Below, in pieces: positions 16,173 to 24,211 of a stretch of DNA of 64,000 nt. Position 1 is the first letter of the stretch. Every line of letters begins with the position of its first letter. The notes beneath the pieces were generated by a model. It made no database searches. It was given only the letters and a program-made list of their open reading frames with translations, and was not told where the DNA came from. The DNA comes from Jiangella mangrovi (lineage in GTDB: Bacteria > Actinomycetota > Actinomycetes > Jiangellales > Jiangellaceae). The position numbers and the translations under genes are program-made. The stretch covers positions 7,006,037 through 7,070,036 of the forward strand of contig NZ_JACHMM010000001.1 of NCBI RefSeq assembly GCF_014204975.1, in the 5' to 3' direction.

Positions 16173-19043
16173 TCAGGCGCTGGTGCCGATGCCCCGCTCG
16201 CGGAGGTCGCGGCGGTGCTTCTCGAGCGCCATCAGCTCGCCGAAGAGCCGGTTGTAGATCTCGACCTGCGCCGACGGGTCGGTGCGCTGCAGCTTGGCCT
16301 TCAGCGCGACCAGCTGGCGCGACACCCACACCTCGTGCAGCCGCAGCACCACGGAGTCGGCGTAGCGCTGGACGGAGCCTTCGTCGACGGGCATGGCCTC
16401 GACGGCGAGCTGGGTGACGATGTGCCGGGCCGACTCGTCGGAGGCCGCGGCCAGCAGCGCCTCGACCCACTCGTGCCCACCGGCCTGGGTGGCGCAGCCG
16501 CCGGCCTTGGCGACGGTCTCGCGCACCGCGCGGTAGGCCGGCGACAGGAACGCCTCGGCCCCGAGGTCGTCGAACGTGGGGCCGGCCAGGGCGGGCCGCT
16601 GGACGGCGATGCGCAGCGCCGCCCGCTCGAGCTCGAGTGCCTGCGGGTCGACGTTGCCGTGAACGGGCACGCCGAGGGCCTGTTGCCCGGCCGCCGGTGG
16701 CGGGGCGGCGCGGCCACGCCCACCCCCGGCGGCGCGACGGTCCGGAACGCCGGCCGCGGCGCGCACGCGCGACACGACGTCGCGTTCCCAGTTCTCCGAA
16801 TGGCCCGACGGCGGTCCGACCCAGCCGGACAACCGGACGGCGTACTGGTCGCGGACGGAGCGATCGCGGATGCGGGCGATAAAGGGGATCGCCTTGTCCA
16901 GTGCACGGGCCCGGCCCTCGGCGTTCTCGAGGTCGTACTCGTCGATCATGGTGCGCACCGCGAACTCGAACAGCGGCCGGTGCCGGGCGATCAGCTCGCG
17001 CACGCCGGGGTCGCCCGAGGTCTGCCGCCGCTCGCACGGGTCGAGGCCGTCGGGGTCGATGGCGACGTAGGTCTGCCCGACGAAGCGCTGGTCGCCCTCG
17101 AACGCCCGCAGCGCCGCCTTCTGCCCGGCGGCGTCGCCGTCGAAGGTGAAGATGACCTGGCCGCGGTACTCGTCCTGGTCGCGCAGCAGCCGGCGCAGGA
17201 TCCGCGCGTGGTCCTCGCCGAACGCCGTCCCGCAGGTGGCGACGGCGGTGGTGACGCCGGCCAGGTGGCAGGCCATGACGTCGGTGTACCCCTCGACGAC
17301 GACCGCCTGCGAGGTGCGGGCGATGTCCTTCTTGGCGAGGTCGACGCCGTAGAGGACGTGGCTCTTCTTGTAGATGGGCGTCTCAGGGGTGTTGAGGTAC
17401 TTGGCCTCGATGCGGTCGTCGTCGTACAGGCGGCGCGCCCCGAACCCGACGACGTCGCCCAGCAGGTCGTGGATGGGCCAGACCAGCCGGCCGCGGAACC
17501 GGTCGTAGGGCGCGTTGCGACCCTGCGCGACCAGCCCCGCGGTGATGATCTCGTGGTCGCTGAACCCCTTCTGCCGCAGGTGCTTGCGCAGCACGTCGCC
17601 GCCCTGCGGGGCGTAGCCGACGCCGAAGCGCTGCGCCGCCTCCTGGTCGAACCCGCGCTCGTCGAGGAACCGCCGGCCGATCGTCGACTCCGGCGACCCG
17701 GCCAGCTGCTCGGCGTAGTACTCGGCGGCCACACGGTGCGCCTCGACCAGCCGGGTGCGCTGCTCGCGGTTCTGCCGCGGCGCCGGCCCGGACCCCGTCT
17801 CCTCGTAGCGCAGCTGCATGCCGACCTTGTCGGCCAGCCGCTCGATCGCCTCGGTGAACGAGAGCTGGTCGATCTTCTGCACGAAGCTGATGACGTCGCC
17901 GCCCTCAGAACAGCCGAAACAGTTGCCGGTCAGGATGTTGTCCGCCAGCACGAAGGCATGTCCGTCCCCGACCTCGGCGCAGAAGACCTCCTCGACGCGA
18001 TCCGTCGTCTCCACCGACCGCACCACCCAACCCCGGCGGGTGTATTTCTTGTGCGCTGAGACGAAACGCTGCCTGTGCTCAGGGATGAGGAAGAACTCGT
18101 CGGTGAGATCGTCATTGACTAGATGGATCCGGAAGATGTCGCTCGGCTCCCGGCCTTCGAAGCCTTGGCGAGTCTGCTTGGTGATCCCGAATGTGCCGAT
18201 CCCCAGCCGCATGCAGAGCGTGCGTACGAACTCGAGGTGCTCCCGCCGCGCTGAGTTGAGGATGACCGTCCCGTCGGCCGCCACACAGCCGTCGGCGGCG
18301 AAATAGCCTGCAAGCCAGCCGTAGAGGTACGGAGTCGACTCGTCCAGGTCCGGAAGGTCCTTGAAGAAGCGCGGCAGATGATGGACCAACATGTTCGGGC
18401 CCGAGGCGCTGGTGTGACTGTGGGGGAACCACTTCAGCAGTGCAGTGTCTTTTGGCGGACACAGCAGAGCCATGGTGCCAGTGCCGTTGCGCGTGCCGTC
18501 GCCGAAGGTGATGCCATGGGCTATGCCGAATGGCGAGGGAGTCGTACGCGCGATGCGTGATCGCGGATATGTGAACGCTAGCTTCGAGCCTGGCCGCAGT
18601 TCCTTGGTCAGTACTTCGCGTGTGGACCTCAAAGTCGCACCAGAGCGCACGAACCACCGATGCTCATCGGTCGCGTAGATCTCTTTGACCTGACGATTCC
18701 TCGTGAGCGTGATCTTCAGCAGAGGTTGGACGCCGTAGGACTTGAACGGAGCCTCGACCCAGTCAGCATGGCGGTTCAGGATGCGATGCGTTCCACCTGC
18801 CAGCTCACGTATGGGTCGCGGACCGTCCCAGGTGAGGACCTCTGTCTCACCCGCGAGGCAATGGAAGAATCCGCGCGCGGGCGTGACGTGGAAAGACGGC
18901 GACTTCTCGTCGTGGAAGGGGCAGAGGCCCTTGAGCGACCCGCCGCCCGCGTTGCGCAGCGCGACGTACTCGCCGACGATGACGTCGATGCGGGCGCGCT
19001 CGCGAATGGCCGCGATGTCCTCGTCCCGGATTCGACCTGCCAC
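16173..19043 (-). CDS. dnaG: DNA primase with in-frame intein
   Basis: Replicative primase precursor of 956 aa; removal of the intein (residues 62-374) leaves 643 aa, the normal DnaG length. The CHC2 zinc finger is CPFH at 41-44 and, after splicing, HCFGC from residues 61 plus 375-378. The TOPRIM domain has VVVEGYTDVMACH and FTFDGDAAGQKAAL; the C-terminal about 170 residues are the DnaB-binding domain. It makes RNA primers for replication. GTG at 19043 is the start. It is convergent with the sigma-partner gene and divergent from the glycosylase, and must be spliced to rebuild the finger. Confidence 0.95.
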   Translation of the reverse strand: MAGRIRDEDIAAIRERARIDVIVGEYVALRNAGGGSLKGLCPFHDEKSPSFHVTPARGFFHCLAGETEVLTWDGPRPIRELAGGTHRILNRHADWVEAPFKSYGVQPLLKITLTRNRQVKEIYATDEHRWFVRSGATLRSTREVLTKELRPGSKLAFTYPRSRIARTTPSPFGIAHGITFGDGTRNGTGTMALLCPPKDTALLKWFPHSHTSASGPNMLVHHLPRFFKDLPDLDESTPYLYGWLAGYFAADGCVAADGTVILNSARREHLEFVRTLCMRLGIGTFGITKQTRQGFEGREPSDIFRIHLVNDDLTDEFFLIPEHRQRFVSAHKKYTRRGWVVRSVETTDRVEEVFCAEVGDGHAFVLADNILTGNCFGCSEGGDVISFVQKIDQLSFTEAIERLADKVGMQLRYEETGSGPAPRQNREQRTRLVEAHRVAAEYYAEQLAGSPESTIGRRFLDERGFDQEAAQRFGVGYAPQGGDVLRKHLRQKGFSDHEIITAGLVAQGRNAPYDRFRGRLVWPIHDLLGDVVGFGARRLYDDDRIEAKYLNTPETPIYKKSHVLYGVDLAKKDIARTSQAVVVEGYTDVMACHLAGVTTAVATCGTAFGEDHARILRRLLRDQDEYRGQVIFTFDGDAAGQKAALRAFEGDQRFVGQTYVAIDPDGLDPCERRQTSGDPGVRELIARHRPLFEFAVRTMIDEYDLENAEGRARALDKAIPFIARIRDRSVRDQYAVRLSGWVGPPSGHSENWERDVVSRVRAAAGVPDRRAAGGGRGRAAPPPAAGQQALGVPVHGNVDPQALELERAALRIAVQRPALAGPTFDDLGAEAFLSPAYRAVRETVAKAGGCATQAGGHEWVEALLAAASDESARHIVTQLAVEAMPVDEGSVQRYADSVVLRLHEVWVSRQLVALKAKLQRTDPSAQVEIYNRLFGELMALEKHRRDLRERGIGTSA
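17922..18860 (-). other. Intein coding segment inside dnaG, with LAGLIDADG-type endonuclease
   Basis: Codons 62-374, 313 residues. Block A is CLAGETEVLTWDG, with Cys1 as first residue. Block B is ATDEHRWFV, with the TxxH pair. An endonuclease motif YLYGWLAGYFAADGCVA is at about 239-255. Block F is EVFCAEVGDGHAFVLADN and the last residues are LTGN, followed by Cys375 as the +1 residue. The penultimate residue is Gly rather than the usual His. Two 60-base lines within it are 58% and 62% GC by hand count, against 78% for a flanking line, pointing to transfer from elsewhere. Confidence 0.92.
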
Positions 19044-19111
19044 GCGCAGAGTCTACGACCGCCGGCCTCGCGCGGCCTATGTGACCGGCCGTCCGGGGTA
19101 CGGATCCGGGC

Positions 19112-19912
19112 ATGCCGGAGCTTCCGGACGTCGAGGGCTTCCGCCGGGTGCTGAGCAGAGCGGCCGGACGACGGATCGACGGCGTCGACGTGCTCGATGC
19201 GGGCGTGCTCCGGGGCGTCGACGGCGGCGAGCTGCGCGACGCGCTGGTGGGAGCCGCCTTCGCCGGTCCGCGCCGGCACGGCAAGTGGCTGATCGGACCG
19301 CTCCGAGCCGGCCCGCGGCACCGCCTCGACGAGCCGAGCGTGGTCTTCCACTTCGGCATGACCGGCTCTCTGACCTGGATCGACGCCGACGCCGATCGGC
19401 ACCGTCTCGACCGTGTCATCATCAGCGCCGGCTCCCGCGAGCTGCGCTACCGCGACCTGCGCAAGCTGCAGGGCATCCGGCTCGTCCCCGACGACGACGG
19501 CGTCGGCTCGCTGCTCGCCGGCCTCGGCCCGGACGCCGCGCGGATCGGTGCCGCCGAGCTCGGCCGGCGCCTCGCCCGCCGGCAGCGCACCCTCAAGCCC
19601 GCGCTGACGGACCAGGCCGTCGTCGCGGGGCTGGGGAACCTGCTGGCCGACGAGATCCTGTGGCAGGCCCGCATCCATCCTCGCCGAGGCACCCTGGACC
19701 TCACCGACGCCGACCGGCGCCGTCTGCACCGCACCATGACCACCGTTCTGGACCGCTCGACGCGGGTGGGACGGGTGCCCGGCAGGGACGACTGGCTCAC
19801 CGGCCACCGCGACGACCGTGACGGCGTCTGCCCGCGGTGCGGGACGCCGCTGCGGCGCACGCGGCTCGGCGGCCGCACGACGGTCTGGTGCCCGCGCTGC
19901 CAGTCGGAGTGA
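19112..19912 (+). CDS. Fpg/Nei family DNA glycosylase
   Basis: Base-excision repair enzyme of 266 aa that removes oxidised bases and nicks the site. The N-terminus PELPDVEGFRR gives the catalytic Pro2 and Glu3. FHFGMTGSL and GLGNLLADEILWQARIHP (H2TH region) are family motifs. The C-terminal zinc finger is CPRC and CPRC separated by about 16 residues, ending near the C-terminus. The ATG at 19112 must be the start to expose Pro2 after Met removal. It diverges from dnaG. Whether it is MutM-like or Nei-like cannot be settled by eye. Confidence 0.9.
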   Translation: MPELPDVEGFRRVLSRAAGRRIDGVDVLDAGVLRGVDGGELRDALVGAAFAGPRRHGKWLIGPLRAGPRHRLDEPSVVFHFGMTGSLTWIDADADRHRLDRVIISAGSRELRYRDLRKLQGIRLVPDDDGVGSLLAGLGPDAARIGAAELGRRLARRQRTLKPALTDQAVVAGLGNLLADEILWQARIHPRRGTLDLTDADRRRLHRTMTTVLDRSTRVGRVPGRDDWLTGHRDDRDGVCPRCGTPLRRTRLGGRTTVWCPRCQSE

Positions 19913-19919
19913 CGACGGC

Positions 19920-19940
19920 GACCGGCCCTGCCGGCCGGTC
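19920..19940. terminator. Hairpin between convergent glycosylase and dgt genes
   Basis: GACCGGCC (19920-19927) pairs perfectly with GGCCGGTC (19933-19940) around a five-base loop, overlapping the dgt stop. Without T-runs it is a plausible bidirectional terminator for the two converging genes. Confidence 0.5.
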
Positions 19941-21165
19941 AGCGGGTGAGCTGAGTGTGCAGGGCGACGGCGGAGTCGTCGGTCAGGGAGGCGACCTGGT
20001 CGACGATGACCCGGAGCCGGGCGGCGTCGTCGGCGGCGGTGGACCAGGCCTCCTGGAACGCCGGCTCCAGCGACCCCGGGGCGCGCAGCCGCAGCGCCGA
20101 CACGAGCTCCTCGATCAGCTCCCGCTGCCGGGCGTAGATGGGCGCCCGGTCCGACGCCGTCATGACGTAGACGGCGGCCAGGCCCTTGAGCACCGCCACC
20201 TCGACCCGGGTCGCCCGCGGCACCACGAGGTCGGCCGCGTAGCGGGTCAGGCTCCCACCGCCGTACGAAGCGTGCGTCGCCCGCTCGGCGTCGTCGCAGA
20301 AGCGGCCGATCAGCTGGCTCGTCATGTCCTTCAGCGCCGCCAGCGACCGCAGCCGGCCGTCGTACGACGCGACCCAGTACGGCAGCGCGCGCAGCCGGTC
20401 CAGTGCCTCGGTGATCTCCTCGGCCTCGGCGTCGGGCAGGTACCACTCGCGGGTCAGCCCGGCCACCCGCGTGCGCTCATCTGCGTCGTCGAGGCGCCCG
20501 CCCACCTGCAGCCGGCCGCCCACGATGGCGTCCTCGACGTCGTGGACGCAGTAGGCGACGTCGTCGGAGAAGTCCATGACCTGCGCCTCGAGGCAGCGGC
20601 GATCGCCGGCGGCGCCGTCACGCAGCCAGCCGAACACCTCGGCGTCGTCGTCGTAGACGCCGAACTTGCGGCCCTCGCGTTCGCCGCGGCGCCACGGGTA
20701 CTTGGTCGAGGCGTCGAGGCTGGCCCGGGTGAGGTTCAGCCCGGCCGACCGGCCGTCGGGGTGTGCGGCCTTCGCCTCGAGCCGGGTGAGCAGCCGCAGC
20801 GTCTGCGCGTTGCCCTCGAACCCGCCGATACCGGCCGCGATCTCGTCGAGCACCTGCTCGCCGTTGTGCCCGAACGGCGGATGCCCGAGGTCGTGCGCGA
20901 GGCAGGCGGCGTCGACGACGTCGGGGTCGCAGCCGAGCTCCTTGCCGAGCTCGCGGCCGACCTGCGCCACCTCGAGGGAGTGGGTGAGCCGGTTGCGGAC
21001 GAAGTCGTCGCTGCCGGGCGCCACCACCTGCGTCTTGGCCGCCAGCCGACGCAGCGACGCCGAGTGGACGACGCGTGCCCGGTCGCGCTCGAACGCCGTG
21101 CGCACCGCCCGCTTCGGGGGCTCGGCCGCCCACCGCTCGCGGTCGGCGTCGTCGTAGCCGCTCAT
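19939..21165 (-). CDS. dgt: Deoxyguanosinetriphosphate triphosphohydrolase-like protein
   Basis: HD-domain enzyme of 408 aa that hydrolyses dNTPs to deoxynucleosides and triphosphate. [16 protein letters not shown] and [16 protein letters not shown] give the metal-binding H...HD...D set, and [16 protein letters not shown] is a further family motif. The ATG at 21165 is preferred to the GTG one codon earlier. It sits one gene from dnaG, as in mycobacteria, consistent with a role in nucleotide pool control during replication. Confidence 0.93.
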   Translation of the reverse strand: MSGYDDADRERWAAEPPKRAVRTAFERDRARVVHSASLRRLAAKTQVVAPGSDDFVRNRLTHSLEVAQVGRELGKELGCDPDVVDAACLAHDLGHPPFGHNGEQVLDEIAAGIGGFEGNAQTLRLLTRLEAKAAHPDGRSAGLNLTRASLDASTKYPWRRGEREGRKFGVYDDDAEVFGWLRDGAAGDRRCLEAQVMDFSDDVAYCVHDVEDAIVGGRLQVGGRLDDADERTRVAGLTREWYLPDAEAEEITEALDRLRALPYWVASYDGRLRSLAALKDMTSQLIGRFCDDAERATHASYGGGSLTRYAADLVVPRATRVEVAVLKGLAAVYVMTASDRAPIYARQRELIEELVSALRLRAPGSLEPAFQEAWSTAADDAARLRVIVDQVASLTDDSAVALHTQLTR

Positions 21166-21247
21166 CACGGCCAGAGGTTACGCTGCCCGGCGCGCCGCCG
21201 CGCCCAGTACCCTGGCGCCAGGGTCCGTCCAGGGGGAGGCGCGGCGC

Positions 21248-22450
21248 ATGAGTGAACCGTCCAACTACGCGGTCGTCGGCGGGGGCATCGTCGGCTCCGC
21301 CATCGCGCGCGCCCTGGCCCGCTCGGCCGACGGCGCCACGGTCACCGTGCTCGAGAAGGAGCCCGAGCCGGCGCTGCACCAGACGCGGCGCAACAGCGGC
21401 GTCGTCCACGCCGGCATCTACTACACGCCCGGCTCGGCGAAGGCCCGGTTCTCGCGCCGCGGCGTCGGCCTGCTGCGCGCCTACTGCGACGAGAAGGGCC
21501 TGACGTACGACGAGTGCGGCAAGGTCATCGTCGCCCTCGACGAGGCCCAGCGCGGCCGCCTCGACGACCTGCACAAGCGCGCCATCGCCAACGACGTGCC
21601 CGGCGTGCGCACGCTCGACCCCGACGAGCTGGCCGAACTCGAGCCGCACGTCCGCGGCGTCGCCGGCCTGCACTCCCCCTCCACCGCGATCGTCGACTTC
21701 GCCGCCATCGCCGCGGCGCTGCTGGCCGACGCCGTCGACGCCGGCGGGACGGTGCGCACCGGCTTCGAGGTGACGAACTTCCACCAGTCGGACGACGAGG
21801 TCCGGGTCACCGGCGCGTCCGGCGAGACCCTGGCCTTCGACCGCGTCGTCGTGTGCGCGGGCCTGCAGTCCGACCGGCTGGCCCGCCTCGCCGGCGACGA
21901 CCCGTACCCGCGCATCGTCCCCTTCCGCGGCGAGTTCGCGCTGCTCCGGCCCGAGCGCCGGCACCTCGTCAACGGCCTGGTCTACCCGGTGCCGGACCCG
22001 CGCTACCCGTTCCTCGGCGTGCACCTCACCAAGCGGGTCGACGGCGAGGTCATGGTCGGGCCGAACGCCGTGCTGGCGCTGGCCCGCGAGGGCTACCGCA
22101 AGCGCGACGTCGACCCCGCCGAACTCTTCCGGCTGGCCCGCTGGGGCGGGTTCCGCCGGTTCGCCTGGTCCAACCGGCGCACCGCCGTCCAGGAGCTGCG
22201 CGGGTCGTACAGCCGGCGACGGTTCGCCGCGGCCGCCCGCGAGTACCTGCCCGAGCTGACCGTCGCCGACCTCGTGCCCGCGCCGGCCGGCATCCGCGCC
22301 CAGGCCATGGCCGCCGACGGCACCCTTGTCGACGACTTCCGCTCCAGCCGGCGCGGCAACATCATGTGCATCCGCAACGCCCCCTCGCCGGCCGCGACGG
22401 CGTGCCTGGCCATCGCCGACGACGTCGTCGGCGAGCTCCTCGGCGACTGA
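21248..22450 (+). CDS. lhgO: L-2-hydroxyglutarate oxidase
   Basis: FAD-dependent oxidase of 400 aa in the DAO family that converts L-2-hydroxyglutarate to 2-oxoglutarate, repairing a metabolic by-product. The FAD Rossmann motif is AVVGGGIVGSAIARAL at about 8-23. HQTRRNSGVVHAGIYYTPGS is the characteristic LhgO segment, and the C-terminus has GIRAQAM and the FAD-contact MCIRNAPSPAATACL. GGGGGAGG precedes the ATG. It is divergent from dgt and convergent with the LPXTG gene. Confidence 0.9.
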   Translation: MSEPSNYAVVGGGIVGSAIARALARSADGATVTVLEKEPEPALHQTRRNSGVVHAGIYYTPGSAKARFSRRGVGLLRAYCDEKGLTYDECGKVIVALDEAQRGRLDDLHKRAIANDVPGVRTLDPDELAELEPHVRGVAGLHSPSTAIVDFAAIAAALLADAVDAGGTVRTGFEVTNFHQSDDEVRVTGASGETLAFDRVVVCAGLQSDRLARLAGDDPYPRIVPFRGEFALLRPERRHLVNGLVYPVPDPRYPFLGVHLTKRVDGEVMVGPNAVLALAREGYRKRDVDPAELFRLARWGGFRRFAWSNRRTAVQELRGSYSRRRFAAAAREYLPELTVADLVPAPAGIRAQAMAADGTLVDDFRSSRRGNIMCIRNAPSPAATACLAIADDVVGELLGD

Positions 22451-22456
22451 CGCGAA

Positions 22457-22488
22457 CGAGCGCCCGGCCCCGAAGGACCGAGCGCTCG
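22457..22488. terminator. Possible bidirectional terminator
   Basis: CGAGCGC (22457-22463) and GCGCTCG (22482-22488) form a seven-base inverted repeat with an 18-base loop between the stops of the converging lhgO and LPXTG genes. The stem is short, so support is limited. Confidence 0.3.
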
Positions 22489-22514
22489 ATCGGCGTGCTG
22501 GTCGAGCCGGGTGG

Positions 22515-23237
22515 CTACGGCTTCACGAACCGGTGCCGCAGCGCGAGCGCACCGGCCGCGAGCAGCACCAGCGCGGAGCCGAGCAGCACCGCGGGAGAGC
22601 CACCGGTGTCCGGCAGCTCGCCGCCATCGTCGTCACCCTCGGAGGGCGACGGCGATGGGGTGTCGCTCGGGGACCCGCTGGGCGACTCCGACGGAGACCC
22701 GCTGGGGGACTCGCTCGGCGACTCGGAGGGAGACTCCGACGGGGTCTCCGTCGGCTCCTCGGTGGGAGGCTCCGTGGGCTCCTCGGTCGGCGGCTCGGTG
22801 GGCTCCTCCGTGGGAGGCTCGGTCGGCGGCGTGGTGGGCTCCTCGCCGTTCTCCTCGCCGCACACGAACCAGTGGCTGATGTTCGGGAGCTGACCGCCGT
22901 TGTTCAGCGGCGAGACGAACTCGCGGCCCTCGAACGGCGGCTGGGTGTAGACGTGGTAGCCGTCACCACCCTTGACGATGACGGCGGTGATGGTCCATGA
23001 GTCGTCGACCTGCTCGATCTCCAGGATCTTCCCGTCGGTGACGGTGCCCTCGACGATGTCCTCGCCGAGCTCGGTGTCGCCGGTGAAGTTCGCACCGGCG
23101 GCGATAGCGGCCTCGCAGGTGGTGACGTTGTCGTGATCGAAGAACTGCGGGTCGTCCGGCTCCTCGCCGGCGGCGGCCGGCAGCGCGGCCCCCAGGGCGA
23201 CCGCCACGCAGGCAGCAGCAATGACAGTGGTACGCAC
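22515..23237 (-). CDS. LPXTG-anchored surface protein A
   Basis: Secreted, wall-anchored protein of 240 aa. Residues 1-23 are a signal peptide (AACVAVALGAALPAAAG). A unique domain of about 110 residues contains two cysteines (near 41 and 127). It is followed by a Pro/Thr/Glu stalk built on PTEPPTEE repeats, then PSES repeats. The sorting signal is LPDTGG, a hydrophobic helix and RHRFVKP. A sortase would attach it to peptidoglycan. No sortase is in the window. The next gene encodes a paralogue with the same architecture. The domain's function is unknown. Confidence 0.82.
   Translation of the reverse strand: MRTTVIAAACVAVALGAALPAAAGEEPDDPQFFDHDNVTTCEAAIAAGANFTGDTELGEDIVEGTVTDGKILEIEQVDDSWTITAVIVKGGDGYHVYTQPPFEGREFVSPLNNGGQLPNISHWFVCGEENGEEPTTPPTEPPTEEPTEPPTEEPTEPPTEEPTETPSESPSESPSESPSGSPSESPSGSPSDTPSPSPSEGDDDGGELPDTGGSPAVLLGSALVLLAAGALALRHRFVKP
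22752..22838. repeat. 24-bp tandem repeats coding the PTEPPTEE stalk (first copy)
   Basis: Imperfect tandem units encode PTEPPTEE in the wall-spanning stalk of surface protein A; the adjacent stretch to about 22670 encodes PSES repeats. Boundaries are approximate. Near-identical units occur in the neighbouring paralogue at about 23610-23702. Confidence 0.75.
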
Positions 23238-23348
23238 TATTGCCCCTCAGATGTCAGAAGTAGGTGCACACACAGAAGCGCCCCTGCGGAGGCAGGGGGA
23301 ACATATCGGACACCGGGCGTGCAAGGCAACGAGCGTCCACAAACGACA

Positions 23349-23384
23349 CGCCGGGCGCGTGACCAGGTGGTCACGCGCCCGGCG
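23349..23384. terminator. 16-bp perfect hairpin terminator after LPXTG protein B
   Basis: CGCCGGGCGCGTGACC (23349-23364) pairs perfectly with 23369-23384 around AGGT, 14 bases beyond the stop of the leftward gene. It is the strongest hairpin in the window; a T-run is absent, as is common in actinomycetes. Confidence 0.75.
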
Positions 23385-23398
23385 GGCATCGGTGCGAA

Positions 23399-24109
23399 CT
23401 ACGGCTTGACGAAGCGGTGACGCAGCGCGGCCGCACCGGCGGCCAGCAGGATCGCGGCGGCCGCGATGAGAACCGTCGGCGAGCTACCGGTGTCGGGCAG
23501 GGCCGGCTCCTCGGGCGTCTCCGAGGGAGTCGGGGTCTGCGACGGCGACTCGCTGGGGGTCTCCGACGGCGTCTCGGACGGGGTCTCGCTCGGCGTCTCC
23601 GACGGAGTCTCGGTGGGCTCCTCGGTCGGCGGCTCGGTCGGCTCCTCCGTGGGAGGCTCCGTGGGCTCCTCGGTCGGGGGCTCCGTCGGGGGCTCGGTGG
23701 GCGGGTACGGGTGGACCTTGCAGACCGTGTAGTTCGCGATCTCAGCGGACTGACCGTCGATGTCCGGGGCGGTCAGGTCAGTGAGATCGTTGGTCCAGAG
23801 GTAGAGGTTCGTCTGCTCACCATTGCTCACCAGCGCGGCGAGGTCGATGCCATCGCTGATGTCGGTGATGTCGAGCGACAGGTCGTCATCGGAGACCGTG
23901 TCGGTGAACCACGGGTGGTTCAGCGAGGTCCCAGGGGTGGTGTTGCCCTCCCAGTAGATCTCACCGTCAACGACGTCGTTTTTGCAGGAGGTGATGTTGC
24001 CAACGAGGACCTCGTCGGGCTCGGCGGCGGATGCGGACAGGGTGCCGACGGCTGCGGCACCGATGAGGGCTGCCGGCAAAACGGCAGCAAGGAATGCGGA
24101 TCGGCGCAT
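23399..24109 (-). CDS. LPXTG-anchored surface protein B
   Basis: Wall-anchored protein of 236 aa starting at ATG 24109 after AAGGGGC. The signal peptide is residues 1-28 (ending SASAAEP). The exposed domain of about 110 residues has two cysteines and differs in sequence from protein A. The stalk has PTEPPTEE, then PSET repeats, and the sorting signal is LPDTGS, helix, RHRFVKP. The last residues are identical to protein A, so the pair arose by duplication with divergence of the display domain. A hairpin terminates it before protein A, so the two are separate units. Confidence 0.82.
   Translation of the reverse strand: MRRSAFLAAVLPAALIGAAAVGTLSASAAEPDEVLVGNITSCKNDVVDGEIYWEGNTTPGTSLNHPWFTDTVSDDDLSLDITDISDGIDLAALVSNGEQTNLYLWTNDLTDLTAPDIDGQSAEIANYTVCKVHPYPPTEPPTEPPTEEPTEPPTEEPTEPPTEEPTETPSETPSETPSETPSETPSESPSQTPTPSETPEEPALPDTGSSPTVLIAAAAILLAAGAAALRHRFVKP
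23610..23702. repeat. 24-bp tandem repeats coding the PTEPPTEE stalk (second copy)
   Basis: Imperfect tandem units of the same type as at 22752-22838, encoding the stalk of surface protein B. Boundaries are approximate. The shared repeats could mediate recombination between the paralogues. Confidence 0.75.
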
Positions 24110-24163
24110 GGTGGTGCCCCTTGAGTATGAAAACGCTCTCATTTCGACATTAAGCGGACGGAG

Positions 24164-24191
24164 AGTATCGAATCCGCACGCTTGGTCGCAA
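24164..24191 (-). promoter_or_regulatory. Possible promoter of surface protein B
   Basis: Minus-strand TTGCGA (24186-24191) and GATACT (24164-24169) with a 16-base spacer, leaving a leader of roughly 50 bases before the ATG. The region is visibly richer in A/T than its neighbours. Confidence 0.3.
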
Positions 24192-24211
24192 TGTGCCCCG
24201 CCTGTCCGTTT

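Noticed and set aside
22665-23702. Repeats in the LPXTG region as a CRISPR array
   Set aside because: Units are contiguous, coding, lack spacers and read as PTEPPTEE/PSES protein repeats.
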